Assembly (NCBI GenBank): GCA_017407115.1
Contig: JAFQXD010000012.1
Span: forward strand, 1-64,000
Length of the DNA stretch: 64,000 nt
Origin: Methanobrevibacter sp.
GTDB taxonomy: Archaea > Methanobacteriota > Methanobacteria > Methanobacteriales > Methanobacteriaceae
Direction: 5' to 3'
The notes under the pieces were generated by a model. The model searched no databases, was not told where the DNA came from, and was given only the letters and a program-made list of their open reading frames with translations. Of this stretch, positions 23,667-31,267 are shown in pieces. The position numbers and the translations under genes are program-made. The number at the start of each line of letters is the position of its first letter. Position 1 is the first letter of the stretch.

Positions 23667-24493
23667 ACCAGATAAAAGAAGCTTATGATATCATAAATGA
23701 ATGCGACAGTATCCTAATTGGTGCTGGTGCGGGTTTGTCCGCTGCGGCAGGTTTGGATGTTGGAATAAATGCAGTGCGTAATGTAATGCCGGAGTATGAA
23801 AGAGAATATGGAATAACGGACATGTATCGGGGTTCATTCTATCCATTCAGTTCAATCAATGAAAGCCTTGCGTACTGGTCGAAGGCGTTTCACTACTGGA
23901 GATATGAGGTTGAGGTTTTCCCGCTCTATAGTAATCTTCTGGAATTGATTGGGGATAAGAACTATTTTGTGATAACAACAAATGGTGACGGGCAGTTCAT
24001 ACGCTCGGGATTTGATCGTGAAAGGCTGTTTTTGATTCAGGGCGATCATGGGGACTTTGCCTGCAGCAGGTCATGCTGCGATGAAACATATGATGCGAAG
24101 CCCATTTTCGAATCGATGATAAGTCATACGGTTGACTTCAGGGTTCCCGACAGATACATTCCCATATGTCCCCATTGCGGCAGCATCCTCATGATGCGCC
24201 AGAGAAGCGGCGTCAGAAACCTTGAAATCAGACCATACCTTGAGGAGAAGAAAAGGTATGAAAGTTTTTTGAGGAATGTCGGCGATTGCGTATTGCTGGA
24301 GCTGGGAGTAGGATTCGATACGCCCATTCTTATCAAATATCCCTTCTGGCAGATGAGCCTTGAAAACGGATGGAAATACATTTCAGTCAATTTGGATAAG
24401 GCGGTTTTGCCAAAAGATATTTTGGACAAAACACTTTACCTGCAGCGCCCGATTGATGAAGTGATTAACGAATGGTTGGATTTAAAACGTTAA
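23663..24493 (+). CDS. Sir2-family NAD-dependent protein, class M-like
   Basis: 276 residues. The NAD-binding G-A-G-A-G-L-S-A-A-A-G is at 20-30, F-V-I-T-T-N-G-D-G-Q-F replaces the usual T-Q-N-x-D segment near 105, and the catalytic-loop region is I-Q-G-D-H-G-D-F-A-C. Zinc ligands are S-R-S-C-C and I-C-P-H-C-G. The pattern resembles SirTM-type ADP-ribosyl-transferring sirtuins more than deacetylases. Those are usually next to macrodomain and lipoate-carrier genes, which are absent here. It is translationally coupled to the TMEM175-like gene (ATGA overlap), suggesting a link between NAD chemistry and the channel. Function is uncertain. Confidence 0.75.
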   Translation: MNQIKEAYDIINECDSILIGAGAGLSAAAGLDVGINAVRNVMPEYEREYGITDMYRGSFYPFSSINESLAYWSKAFHYWRYEVEVFPLYSNLLELIGDKNYFVITTNGDGQFIRSGFDRERLFLIQGDHGDFACSRSCCDETYDAKPIFESMISHTVDFRVPDRYIPICPHCGSILMMRQRSGVRNLEIRPYLEEKKRYESFLRNVGDCVLLELGVGFDTPILIKYPFWQMSLENGWKYISVNLDKAVLPKDILDKTLYLQRPIDEVINEWLDLKR

Positions 24494-25805
24494 ACTTCAA
24501 TGCCGCTTTCAGTTAGGATTCTTTCACCAACAGGCTGTTCCTCTTCAAAGTTGGAAAGATAATTCTTATAGATTTCATCACCTTCAGAAGACAATTCCAT
24601 AATGTATCTTAAAACATCATCTCTTGAATAGCTGAAGTAAATATCTAAAGTTTCACTAACTCCCATTAATTCCAGCTGCATATTCAATAGCTGGTTGCAA
24701 TACTTTAACACCCACTTCTGGTCATTTGCAACATTAACAATAAATCCAGTAATAGCCGAATCGTTAATGTATTCCGCAACGTTCTGGTTGGATTTCTCAT
24801 TACCTGCCTGAGACTGTGGAGTTACAAATGTCCTTAAAATATTATTCCTAAAGATTTCAGTTTGTCTTGTATAATCAGACTGGTAGTTGTTACCACCTAA
24901 GATCTTTGATTCAATTCCTGGAGGTACAATAGCTACATTGCTTCCGGCAGTAGTTCCATAATCAGCATAAAGATTTTCCTTAGCAGTGCTTGAAAGTTCG
25001 GTGATGTAAGGTTGGCCGTTTGCATCCATTGCAGGTTTAACTTCAATAATATTATCTTTATTAATTCTCTCTACCTGATTTCTCTCCAAATTACACTTGT
25101 GGTATATATCATCAAGGCAATTCAGGATAATGCTTTGCGCTTCTGAGTAAATCTCATTATACATGAAGTTAATAACATCAGTTGGTTCGTACTTGACAGT
25201 TAATGTTCCCTCTTCAACACTGACATAGTTATCAAACTCTTCCGGAGATCCGTTAACAATATCCTTAGGCATTTCATGAAGGTATAGCTGCACCTCATTA
25301 TCATCATTAAATTCTTTCTTCAATCCGTAACCGTGTGCACCGATTTCTAAAAAAATAGGTTTAACATATTTTCCAATACTTTTATCCCAACGTTGAACAG
25401 GTTTAATAAGACCTTCACCGTCAACCATTCCTCCCTGCAGAATATTTTTAGCTACTTGAGAAATGTCAATTTTTCTGGCCCATAAAATTAAGTCAGTTTC
25501 TGTTCCTGAGATAATTTGTTTTCCTTATCAACAAGCACCATATTAACATTAGCTTTATCAATTCTGTTTTTCAAGATACCTGAAGTATAACCGTCAAGCT
25601 TTACAGCATAACGGGCATTAGCTATTGTCTTATTAATAACTGGTGGAAGTGCATCAGGCAAATCAAGGCCAGTATTGATTCCGTCAGTTCTAGGTTGCCT
25701 TTCATCCTCACCCCAATAGCTGCGCTTGGTGTTGTACTGCTCCACACGGTTGTTCAGTAATCTTGTTTTGATGTAATCAGTAATTCCCATATTAATCATT
25801 TCCAA
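24490..25805 (-). pseudogene. Orphan phage portal protein (SPP1 gp6-like), frameshifted
   Basis: The frame 25805-25488 gives an N-terminal 105 residues (Y-W-G-E-D-E-R ... L-P-P-V-I-N-K-T-I-A-N-A) and the frame 25428-24490 the C-terminal 312 (I-N-F-M-Y-N-E-I-Y-S-E-A, V-A-I-V-P-P-G-I-E-S-K, R-T-F-V-T-P-Q-S). Between them the second frame is open and reads D-L-I-L-W-A-R-K-I-D-I-S-Q-V-A-K-N-I, so a single-base shift near 25490-25510 splits one portal gene. Portal proteins form the DNA gate of tailed-virus capsids. No terminase, protease or capsid gene is nearby, so this is the lone relic of a provirus. Its 3' end overlaps the sirtuin gene by 4 bp. Confidence 0.75.
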
Positions 25806-25927
25806 ATATTATATTATTTATTATATTTTTTATATAAAATAAGTAATAAAATTAATGGGGATGGAAATCACGAGACTAGAACTATTTGGAAAGTCTTCAT
25901 AAATTGAAACTTACTTTGAATTGACAT

Positions 25928-26305
25928 TCATAAAAGTTTGAGCAATTCCAAATAATGATTTTTAATCTCCAGTTTTTCATCAGAGGAATATTGGGAATCA
26001 TTTTCAATGGCAAAATTAACAAGTTCAAAATACACTCTATTAAAAGAAATTCCTTTTTCTGTTAAAAAATATTCATTGCCTTTCTTTACAATCAAATCAT
26101 TTTCCAGCATGGCATTTAAACATCTGGTCAATGATTTATTGTCAAGTGTGGGGCGTTCTTTTTGAAATTCAGTAAAACGGGTCTTTCCATTGAACAAATC
26201 CTTAAAGATATGCAATGTCCATTTATTGGAAATAGATTTTATGGATTCTTCAACAAAATTTTTTCCATATTTTTTTGAATAAAATTCCATATCTTTTACA
26301 ACCAT
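25928..26305 (-). CDS. HxlR-family regulator (no. 7), lacking the conserved Cys
   Basis: 125 residues with I-S-N-K-W-T-L-H-I-F-K-D-L-F-N-G-K-T-R-F-T-E-F and S-L-T-R-C-L-N-A-M-L-E-N-D-L-I. Where the other seven have Cys-Pro, this one has G-K-N-F-V-E-E-S, so a thiol switch at that position is impossible. ATG 26305 has no SD, and ATG 26290 is an alternative. It is divergent from the alpha/beta hydrolase gene, with a class 2 dyad between them. Confidence 0.83.
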   Translation of the reverse strand: MVVKDMEFYSKKYGKNFVEESIKSISNKWTLHIFKDLFNGKTRFTEFQKERPTLDNKSLTRCLNAMLENDLIVKKGNEYFLTEKGISFNRVYFELVNFAIENDSQYSSDEKLEIKNHYLELLKLL

Positions 26306-26340
26306 GTATTATTGTTTGTTTTAAATACTTATTTAATTTA

Positions 26341-26356
26341 GTGGCATCAATGTCAC
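26341..26356. promoter_or_regulatory. Class 2 operator GTGGCATCAATGTCAC
   Basis: GTGGCA-N4-TGTCAC, one mismatch from the dyad at 22032-22047. It lies 36 bp upstream of HxlR no. 7 and 68 bp upstream of the divergent hydrolase, next to TATA-like sequences on both sides. Confidence 0.6.
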
Positions 26357-26423
26357 AATAATTATTTTAATCTCCCTTTCACAAAATTTAAATATATATC
26401 TCAAAAAATAACTGGTGATAACA

Positions 26424-27383
26424 ATGAATTTAGAAACAGAATGGGACAAGGTATTTCCTAAAAGCGATAAAGTTCAACATGAAAAAATAACATTCAAAAA
26501 TATATATGGAATTACATTGGTGGCGGATTTATACAAACCACTTGAAATAAAAGATAAATTACCTGCAATTGCAGTAAGCGGACCATTTGGTGCTGTTAAA
26601 GAACAGTCTTCAGGATTATACGCTCAAAAACTTGCGGAAATGGGATTTCTAACAATAGCATTTGACCCGTCATACACTGGTGAAAGCGGTGGCGAACCAA
26701 GATACATAGCATCTCCAGACATAAATACAGAAGACTTTCAATCAGCAGTTGACTATCTGATAAACCATGATGATGTTGACAGTGAAAGAATCGGAATACT
26801 GGGAATCTGCGGATGGGGAGGAATCGCATTAAATGCAGCATGCTACGACACCCGTATAAAAGCGACAGTCACATCCACAATGTATAATATGAGTCGTGTT
26901 TCAGCAAAAGGCTATTTTGATGAAGCGGACAATCCGAAAACAAGATATGAAATGAAGATGGCCATTAACAATCAAAGAAGTATTGAATTTGGAAAAGATG
27001 AACATGCGAGAGCAGGCGGCGTTATTGATCCTCTCCCTGATGATGCACCGTTCTTTGTAAAAGACTATTACGACTATTACAAAACCGGGAGAGGTTATCA
27101 TAAACGTTCACTTAATTCCACTGATGGATGGGCAGTTATTGGAGGTTTATCATATATGAACCAGCCAATACTTTCATACACTCCAGAAATCCAATCTGCA
27201 GTTCTTATGGTTCACGGTGAAAAAGCCCATTCATGCTATATGTCAAAAGACGAATTTGAAAAATTAACTGGAGACAATAAGGAACTGTTAATCATACCTG
27301 ATGCCGTTCACACAGATCTCTACGACGATTTGGAAATCATACCATTTGACAAAATAGTCAGTTTCTATAATGAACACTTCTAA
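26424..27383 (+). CDS. Alpha/beta hydrolase with an altered nucleophile elbow
   Basis: 319 residues from ATG 26424; GGTGATAAC is the RBS. The fold is recognisable from A-V-S-G-P-F-G-A-V-K-E-Q-S-S-G-L-Y-A, F-D-P-S-Y-T-G-E-S-G-G-E, the elbow G-I-L-G-I-C-G-W-G-G and the C-terminal A-V-H-T-D-L-Y. It resembles dienelactone-hydrolase/YcjY-type proteins. In the elbow the canonical C-G-S-G-G Ser is Trp and a Cys lies two positions before it, so catalysis would need the Cys (as in dienelactone hydrolase) or is lost. It is divergent from HxlR no. 7 and 14 bp upstream of the cyclophilin-like gene. Confidence 0.82.
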   Translation: MNLETEWDKVFPKSDKVQHEKITFKNIYGITLVADLYKPLEIKDKLPAIAVSGPFGAVKEQSSGLYAQKLAEMGFLTIAFDPSYTGESGGEPRYIASPDINTEDFQSAVDYLINHDDVDSERIGILGICGWGGIALNAACYDTRIKATVTSTMYNMSRVSAKGYFDEADNPKTRYEMKMAINNQRSIEFGKDEHARAGGVIDPLPDDAPFFVKDYYDYYKTGRGYHKRSLNSTDGWAVIGGLSYMNQPILSYTPEIQSAVLMVHGEKAHSCYMSKDEFEKLTGDNKELLIIPDAVHTDLYDDLEIIPFDKIVSFYNEHF

Positions 27384-27397
27384 TAAAGGTGAGGAAA

Positions 27398-27883
27398 ATG
27401 CATGATAAAAGAATCATGCTGATGATTACTATAATTCTGACATTATTGGGCATCATGGCAGTTGGAGCTATTGGAAATACTCAAAACTCGACTGCTGATT
27501 CTGGAAATGATGTATTAAATGATAGTTATGGAGAATATATGAAAATTGAAGTCAATGGTAAAGTTTTAAATGTAAAACTGGAGAATAATGAAGCTACAAA
27601 AAATTTAATTGAAAAATTAAAGAATGGTGCTATAAAAATAAATGCTAAGGAATATGGGGGGTTTGAAAAAGTCGGAGATTTGGGATTCTCACTTCCAACC
27701 AACGACACCTATATCAAAACATCTCCCGGAGATTTGGTGTTGTATCAGGGAAATCAAGTTTCATTATTCTATAATTCAAATTCTTGGAATTATACCAAAT
27801 TAGGTGAAGTTCAAAATGTCAGCGAAACTGAGTTGAAAAATATTTTGGGAACCGGTGATGTGGAACTGGTTTTAAGCTTATAA
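27398..27883 (+). CDS. Membrane-anchored cyclophilin-like domain protein
   Basis: 161 residues from ATG 27398 (GGTGAGG upstream). An N-terminal hydrophobic segment (M-L-M-I-T-I-I-L-T-L-L-G-I-M-A-V-G) anchors or exports it. The rest matches small bacterial cyclophilin-like proteins: L-K-N-G-A-I-K-I-N-A-K-E-Y-G-G-F, S-L-P-T-N-D, G-D-L-V-L-Y-Q-G-N-Q, L-F-Y-N-S-N-S-W. The family's activity is unproven. It is co-transcribed with the hydrolase. Confidence 0.75.
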   Translation: MHDKRIMLMITIILTLLGIMAVGAIGNTQNSTADSGNDVLNDSYGEYMKIEVNGKVLNVKLENNEATKNLIEKLKNGAIKINAKEYGGFEKVGDLGFSLPTNDTYIKTSPGDLVLYQGNQVSLFYNSNSWNYTKLGEVQNVSETELKNILGTGDVELVLSL

Positions 27884-27912
27884 CTGCATTGAATGAACTT
27901 ATTTTAATTTTT

Positions 27913-27928
27913 GTGGCACTGGTGCCAC
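27913..27928. promoter_or_regulatory. Class 2 operator-like dyad GTGGCACTGGTGCCAC
   Basis: Seven of eight positions are symmetric, the best class 2 match in the window. It lies 30 bp after the cyclophilin-like stop codon and before repeat copy A, with no gene start within 400 bp. It may be a relic of a lost promoter or a distal site. Confidence 0.5.
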
Positions 27929-28017
27929 AATAATCTTTTTTTACATTTTATCTTATAAACATAATTTACAAAATAAAAGTAATAAAAATATATACTTCTT
28001 GTTTGTATATTATAATT

Positions 28018-28300
28018 TGAGAGCTAAAAGTAGTAAATATTTTGTATAGTATACGGGCAAAATCCATTGTACATAATTTGAGCCTTATTTAACTTATAAG
28101 TCACTAATATTAAGTTTTTTCTTCATTAACTTAATATAACTTATTTTATAATTTTGTTAAGCGTAATATGTTTATATTTTTAAAAAATAAGTCTTTTTTT
28201 AAGGAATTAATTTGGCATTTTTTGATGGGTGTTTATATTTTGTATAGTTTTTTCAGTATATTGACTGTATATTTGGTGTATATTCTTTTAAAAATCATTG
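28018..28300 (+). repeat. Convergent-end repeat, copy A (most complete)
   Basis: The reference copy: 5' block GAGCTAAAAGTAGTAAATAT then TTTGTATAGTATACGGGCAA; a hairpin with AATATTAAG and ACTTAATAT arms (28108-28140); TTTTTAAAAAATAAGTC; 3' block TTTATATTTTGTATAG then TTTTTTCAGTATAT. Both ends carry ATATTTTGTATAG as a direct repeat. It fills the junction between the cyclophilin-like gene (+) and HxlR no. 8 (-). The short open frame at 28168-28350 is repeat sequence and not a gene. Confidence 0.8.
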
Positions 28301-28386
28301 GGAAATCATCCGTTAAATATTTCAGGTTTCCAATAGATGAGATATTGTAGTATTGTTCTGAATAGTTCACAATTAAATAAGACAAA

Positions 28387-28770
28387 TCATTCAAGTAATT
28401 GCTTTTTAAATCCTTTTTTGGTTTTTAAAATTGTTTCTTCACTATAATACTGGGTATTATTTTCCAATGTGAATTCAACCAGGTCATAGATTATTTTATT
28501 TAATGATTTTCCTTTTTCAGTTAGGTAATATTCAACTTTTGTTGCATCGTTTTCATCAATTACTCTTTCAATCAGGTTTTCATTTTCCATATATCTCAAA
28601 CTTCTAGACAACGCTTTATTGGATAAATCTGGTTTTCCCTCTTTAAATTCACTGAATCGGCATTTTCCAAAAAACATGTCACAGATTATTTGCAAAACCC
28701 ATTTTCGGCCAATAATGTCGAGAGACAATTCTACTGGACAATGTGTAAGTTCAAAATCAAAATATGTCAT
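28387..28770 (-). CDS. HxlR-family regulator (no. 8)
   Basis: 127 residues with T-H-C-P-V-E-L-S-L-D, I-G-R-K-W-V-L-Q-I-I-C-D-M-F-F-G-K-C-R-F-S-E-F and A-L-S-R-S-L-R-Y-M-E-N-E-N-L-I. Two extra Cys lie in the first helices (I-I-C-D-M and G-K-C-R-F), giving three candidates for redox chemistry. No SD precedes ATG 28770. It is divergent from an aldo/keto reductase across a class 2 dyad, so that gene and the FMN-reductase gene behind it are probable targets. Confidence 0.85.
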   Translation of the reverse strand: MTYFDFELTHCPVELSLDIIGRKWVLQIICDMFFGKCRFSEFKEGKPDLSNKALSRSLRYMENENLIERVIDENDATKVEYYLTEKGKSLNKIIYDLVEFTLENNTQYYSEETILKTKKGFKKQLLE

Positions 28771-28809
28771 ATGAGTTAATATTGGTTTTTGTTTTATTTA
28801 ATTATAAAA

Positions 28810-28825
28810 GTGTCATGGCTGTCAC
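28810..28825. promoter_or_regulatory. Class 2 operator GTGTCATGGCTGTCAC
   Basis: GTGTCA-N4-TGTCAC within the longer near-palindrome AAAGTG...CACTTT. It lies 40 bp upstream of HxlR no. 8 and 38 bp upstream of the aldo/keto reductase, overlapping the expected promoter of both. Confidence 0.6.
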
Positions 28826-28862
28826 TTTAGTTTTTTATACTCCAACTTAAAGAAATTGTATC

Positions 28863-29804
28863 ATGACTTTAAAAGATAATCTCGCAAAAATTGCCCTTGG
28901 TGCTTGGGCATGGGGTAATGACGGAACATTCGGAAATGAACACAAAACTGAAGACTTAAAACCAATATATGATAAAGCAATGGAATTGGGCTTAAATTTA
29001 TGGGATACTGCTTTTGTATATGGTATGGGAAAATCTGAAGAAGTTTTGGGAGAATTTTTAAGAACTTCAAAACGTGATGATTTTGTCATATCCACCAAAT
29101 TCACACCGCAGCTTGCTGAAATGTTTGAAGGTAACAGTGTAACCGCAATGTATGAAAACAGTGCCAAAATATTGGGTGTTGATGATATAGACATTTTTTG
29201 GATTCACAATCCTGTAGATGCTCCTAATTGGACAAAAAAATTGGTTGAAACAGCAAAAGATCATGATATTGGAATGATAGGTGTTTCAAACCATAACCTT
29301 GCTGAAATTAAGGAAGCTAATGAAATTCTAAAAGAAGCCGGATTAAAATTAGGTGCGGTACAAAACCATTATAGTCTACTCAACAGGTCTTCTGAAGATT
29401 CCGGAATTCTTGAATACTGCAAAGAAAATGACATCATCTTCTTTTCATATATGGTATTGGAACAGGGAGCATTATCCGGCAAATATGATGCCACACATCC
29501 ATTCCCTGAAGGCTCCGATAGGGCAAATGCATATGGGGATAGTTTAGCCGAAATTGAGGAGCTAAACAAAGCAATAGCTGAAATTGCAAAAAATCATGAT
29601 GCAAAAGTTGCTCAGCTTCCAATTGCATGGGCAATTGCTAAAGGAACTCTTCCAATTATAGGCGCAACAAAAGTTCATCATGTGGAAGACGCTGCTGACG
29701 CTATAAAAATAGAATTGAGCGAAGATGAAATAAAAACAATGGAAGAATTGGCCGATAAAGCCAACATCAATACAATAAGAATTTGGGAAAAGGAAATGAA
29801 ATAA
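28863..29804 (+). CDS. Aldo/keto reductase
   Basis: 313 residues. The TIM-barrel AKR tetrad is visible: D-T-A-F-V-Y-G (Asp and Tyr near 45-50), S-T-K-F (Lys near 78) and W-I-H-N-P (His near 118). The NADPH-binding end is I-I-G-A-T-K-V-H-H-V-E-D-A, as in YhdN/Tas-like members. It reduces aldehydes or ketones with NADPH; the substrate is unknown. It is followed 55 bp later by a flavodoxin-like gene, probably the same operon. Confidence 0.9.
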   Translation: MTLKDNLAKIALGAWAWGNDGTFGNEHKTEDLKPIYDKAMELGLNLWDTAFVYGMGKSEEVLGEFLRTSKRDDFVISTKFTPQLAEMFEGNSVTAMYENSAKILGVDDIDIFWIHNPVDAPNWTKKLVETAKDHDIGMIGVSNHNLAEIKEANEILKEAGLKLGAVQNHYSLLNRSSEDSGILEYCKENDIIFFSYMVLEQGALSGKYDATHPFPEGSDRANAYGDSLAEIEELNKAIAEIAKNHDAKVAQLPIAWAIAKGTLPIIGATKVHHVEDAADAIKIELSEDEIKTMEELADKANINTIRIWEKEMK

Positions 29805-29859
29805 TTTCCTTTTCAATTTAAATATATTTTTCCTGGAATAACTGGAAGGGATGTTAAAA

Positions 29860-30393
29860 ATGAAAATTATCGTTTTGAAAGGAAGTCCGAATATTAACGG
29901 CTCTTCCAATATGCTTGCAGACAACTTTATTATGGGAGCAGAAGAAGCGGGTCATGTTGTTGAAGAAATTGATGCTGCCCATGCAGACATTGAACCATGT
30001 ACAGGTTGTGTCAGCTGTGGTTATGAAGGACCATGCATACTATGTGATGATATGGATATTTTTAGAGAAAAAATTCTTGAAGCAGATATGCTGGTGTTTG
30101 TAACTCCATTATACTATTATGGAATGTCTGCACAGCTCAAAGTTCTAATTGACAGATTCTGTTCAGCAAACAGTTCCATTCAGTCAAGGCATTTCAAATC
30201 TGCACTTCTAACTGTTGCCTATAATTCTTCCAATTGGACATTTGATGCACTGGAAGCACATTATGACACTTTGGTCAAATATCTTAATTTGGATGATCAA
30301 GGAAGAATTTTGGGTTATGGTTGCGGCACCCCATCAATGACAAAATACTCTGATTATCCTAAAGATGCTTATGAATTTGGAAAAAGCTTATGA
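29860..30393 (+). CDS. NADPH-dependent FMN reductase/flavodoxin family protein
   Basis: 177 residues from ATG 29860; GGAAGGGA is too close to ATG 29851. The phosphate loop is K-G-S-P-N-I-N-G-S-S-N-M-L, the Cys cluster C-T-G-C-V-S-C-G-Y-E-G-P-C-I-L-C is near 48-63, and the flavin loop is T-P-L-Y-Y-Y-G. It is the third member of this family in the window and all keep a C-x2-C-x2-C cluster. It probably accepts electrons for quinone or flavin reduction. Confidence 0.85.
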   Translation: MKIIVLKGSPNINGSSNMLADNFIMGAEEAGHVVEEIDAAHADIEPCTGCVSCGYEGPCILCDDMDIFREKILEADMLVFVTPLYYYGMSAQLKVLIDRFCSANSSIQSRHFKSALLTVAYNSSNWTFDALEAHYDTLVKYLNLDDQGRILGYGCGTPSMTKYSDYPKDAYEFGKSL

Positions 30394-30455
30394 TTCTGTT
30401 TTATATTATGTTGTTTTAGAAAGAGGATATATAATATTATAATAAAAATATTATT

Positions 30456-31026
30456 ATGGATTATGAAAATATTCTGGACTGCAAAAGCAGAAAAGAGTTT
30501 TACGAGTGGTTGAAAGACAATCACGAACGTGAAGAGGAATGTTGGGTTGCCTGTAAAAGAGGAAAAATCCAAGACGATGACATATTTTACTATATCGATG
30601 CAGTATATGTCGCTTTATGCTTTGGATGGATTGATTCCATACACAAAAATATCAATGGAAAAAGAATGCAAAAATTCACCCCAAGAAAAAATAACAGTCC
30701 CTGGGGAGAGCTAAACAAGCAAAGGTGCAGATATCTAATAAAACATGACTTAATGAGCAAAGCGGATGGATGTTCTTCCAGATCTTGATGAGGAATTTGA
30801 CATTAAAGAGGATATCTTAAATAAACTTAAAATCGATGAAGAAATCTGGGAAAACTTCAGCAACTTTCCTGAACCATATCAAAAAATAAGAATAGGGAAC
30901 ATCGAACGTGAGCGAAAGAAAAAGGATGTGTTTGAAAGAATGCTGAATAACTTCATTGAAAAAACTAAAGAAAACAAGATGTACGGCAACTGGGATGATT
31001 ATGGAAGATTGAATTCTATAAAATAA
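30456..31026 (+). pseudogene. YdeI/OmpD-associated family protein, frameshifted
   Basis: 30456-30788 encodes the N-terminal half (F-Y-E-W-L-K-D-N-H ... Y-I-D-A-V-Y-V-A-L-C-F-G-W-I-D-S ... F-T-P-R-K-N-N-S-P-W). The C-terminal half is in the next frame (30766-31026: D-V-L-P-D-L-D-E-E-F, F-P-E-P-Y-Q-K-I-R-I-G-N-I). The halves join near 30765-30780 if one base is changed. The family resembles bacteriocin-protection protein YdeI. It is either a recent pseudogene or a sequencing error, as the rest is intact. Confidence 0.7.
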
Positions 31027-31039
31027 TTGACTTTAAACA

Positions 31040-31215
31040 TATGCTTACTATTATTTCTTTAATTTATTATTAACTATAATATTTTGATATTTTTTAAAAA
31101 ATGAGTCTTTTTTTAATGAATAAATTTTGTCTTTTTTTTAAAGAGTATTATATTTTATAATACTTTAGTATATTGACTTTACATTCTGAGTAAATTCTTT
31201 GAAAAATTATTGAGA
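31040..31215 (+). repeat. Convergent-end repeat, copy F (degenerate)
   Basis: Only the 3' half is recognisable: TTTTTTAAAAAATGAGTC, TATTATATTTTATAATAC and then AGTATATTGACTTTACAT, matching 28180-28300 and 2000-2120. The IS630-like element begins about 55 bp to the right. No gene is seen in 31027-31267. Confidence 0.6.
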
Positions 31216-31267
31216 AAAATATTCAAAACAAAAAGAGATTTATAAGAAATTGATGTAAAAAATTATT

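Noticed and set aside
28168..28350. A 60-codon hydrophobic frame that could pass for a small membrane protein
   Set aside because: It lies entirely in the intergenic repeat, and the matching copy at 1956-2120 does not preserve the frame.
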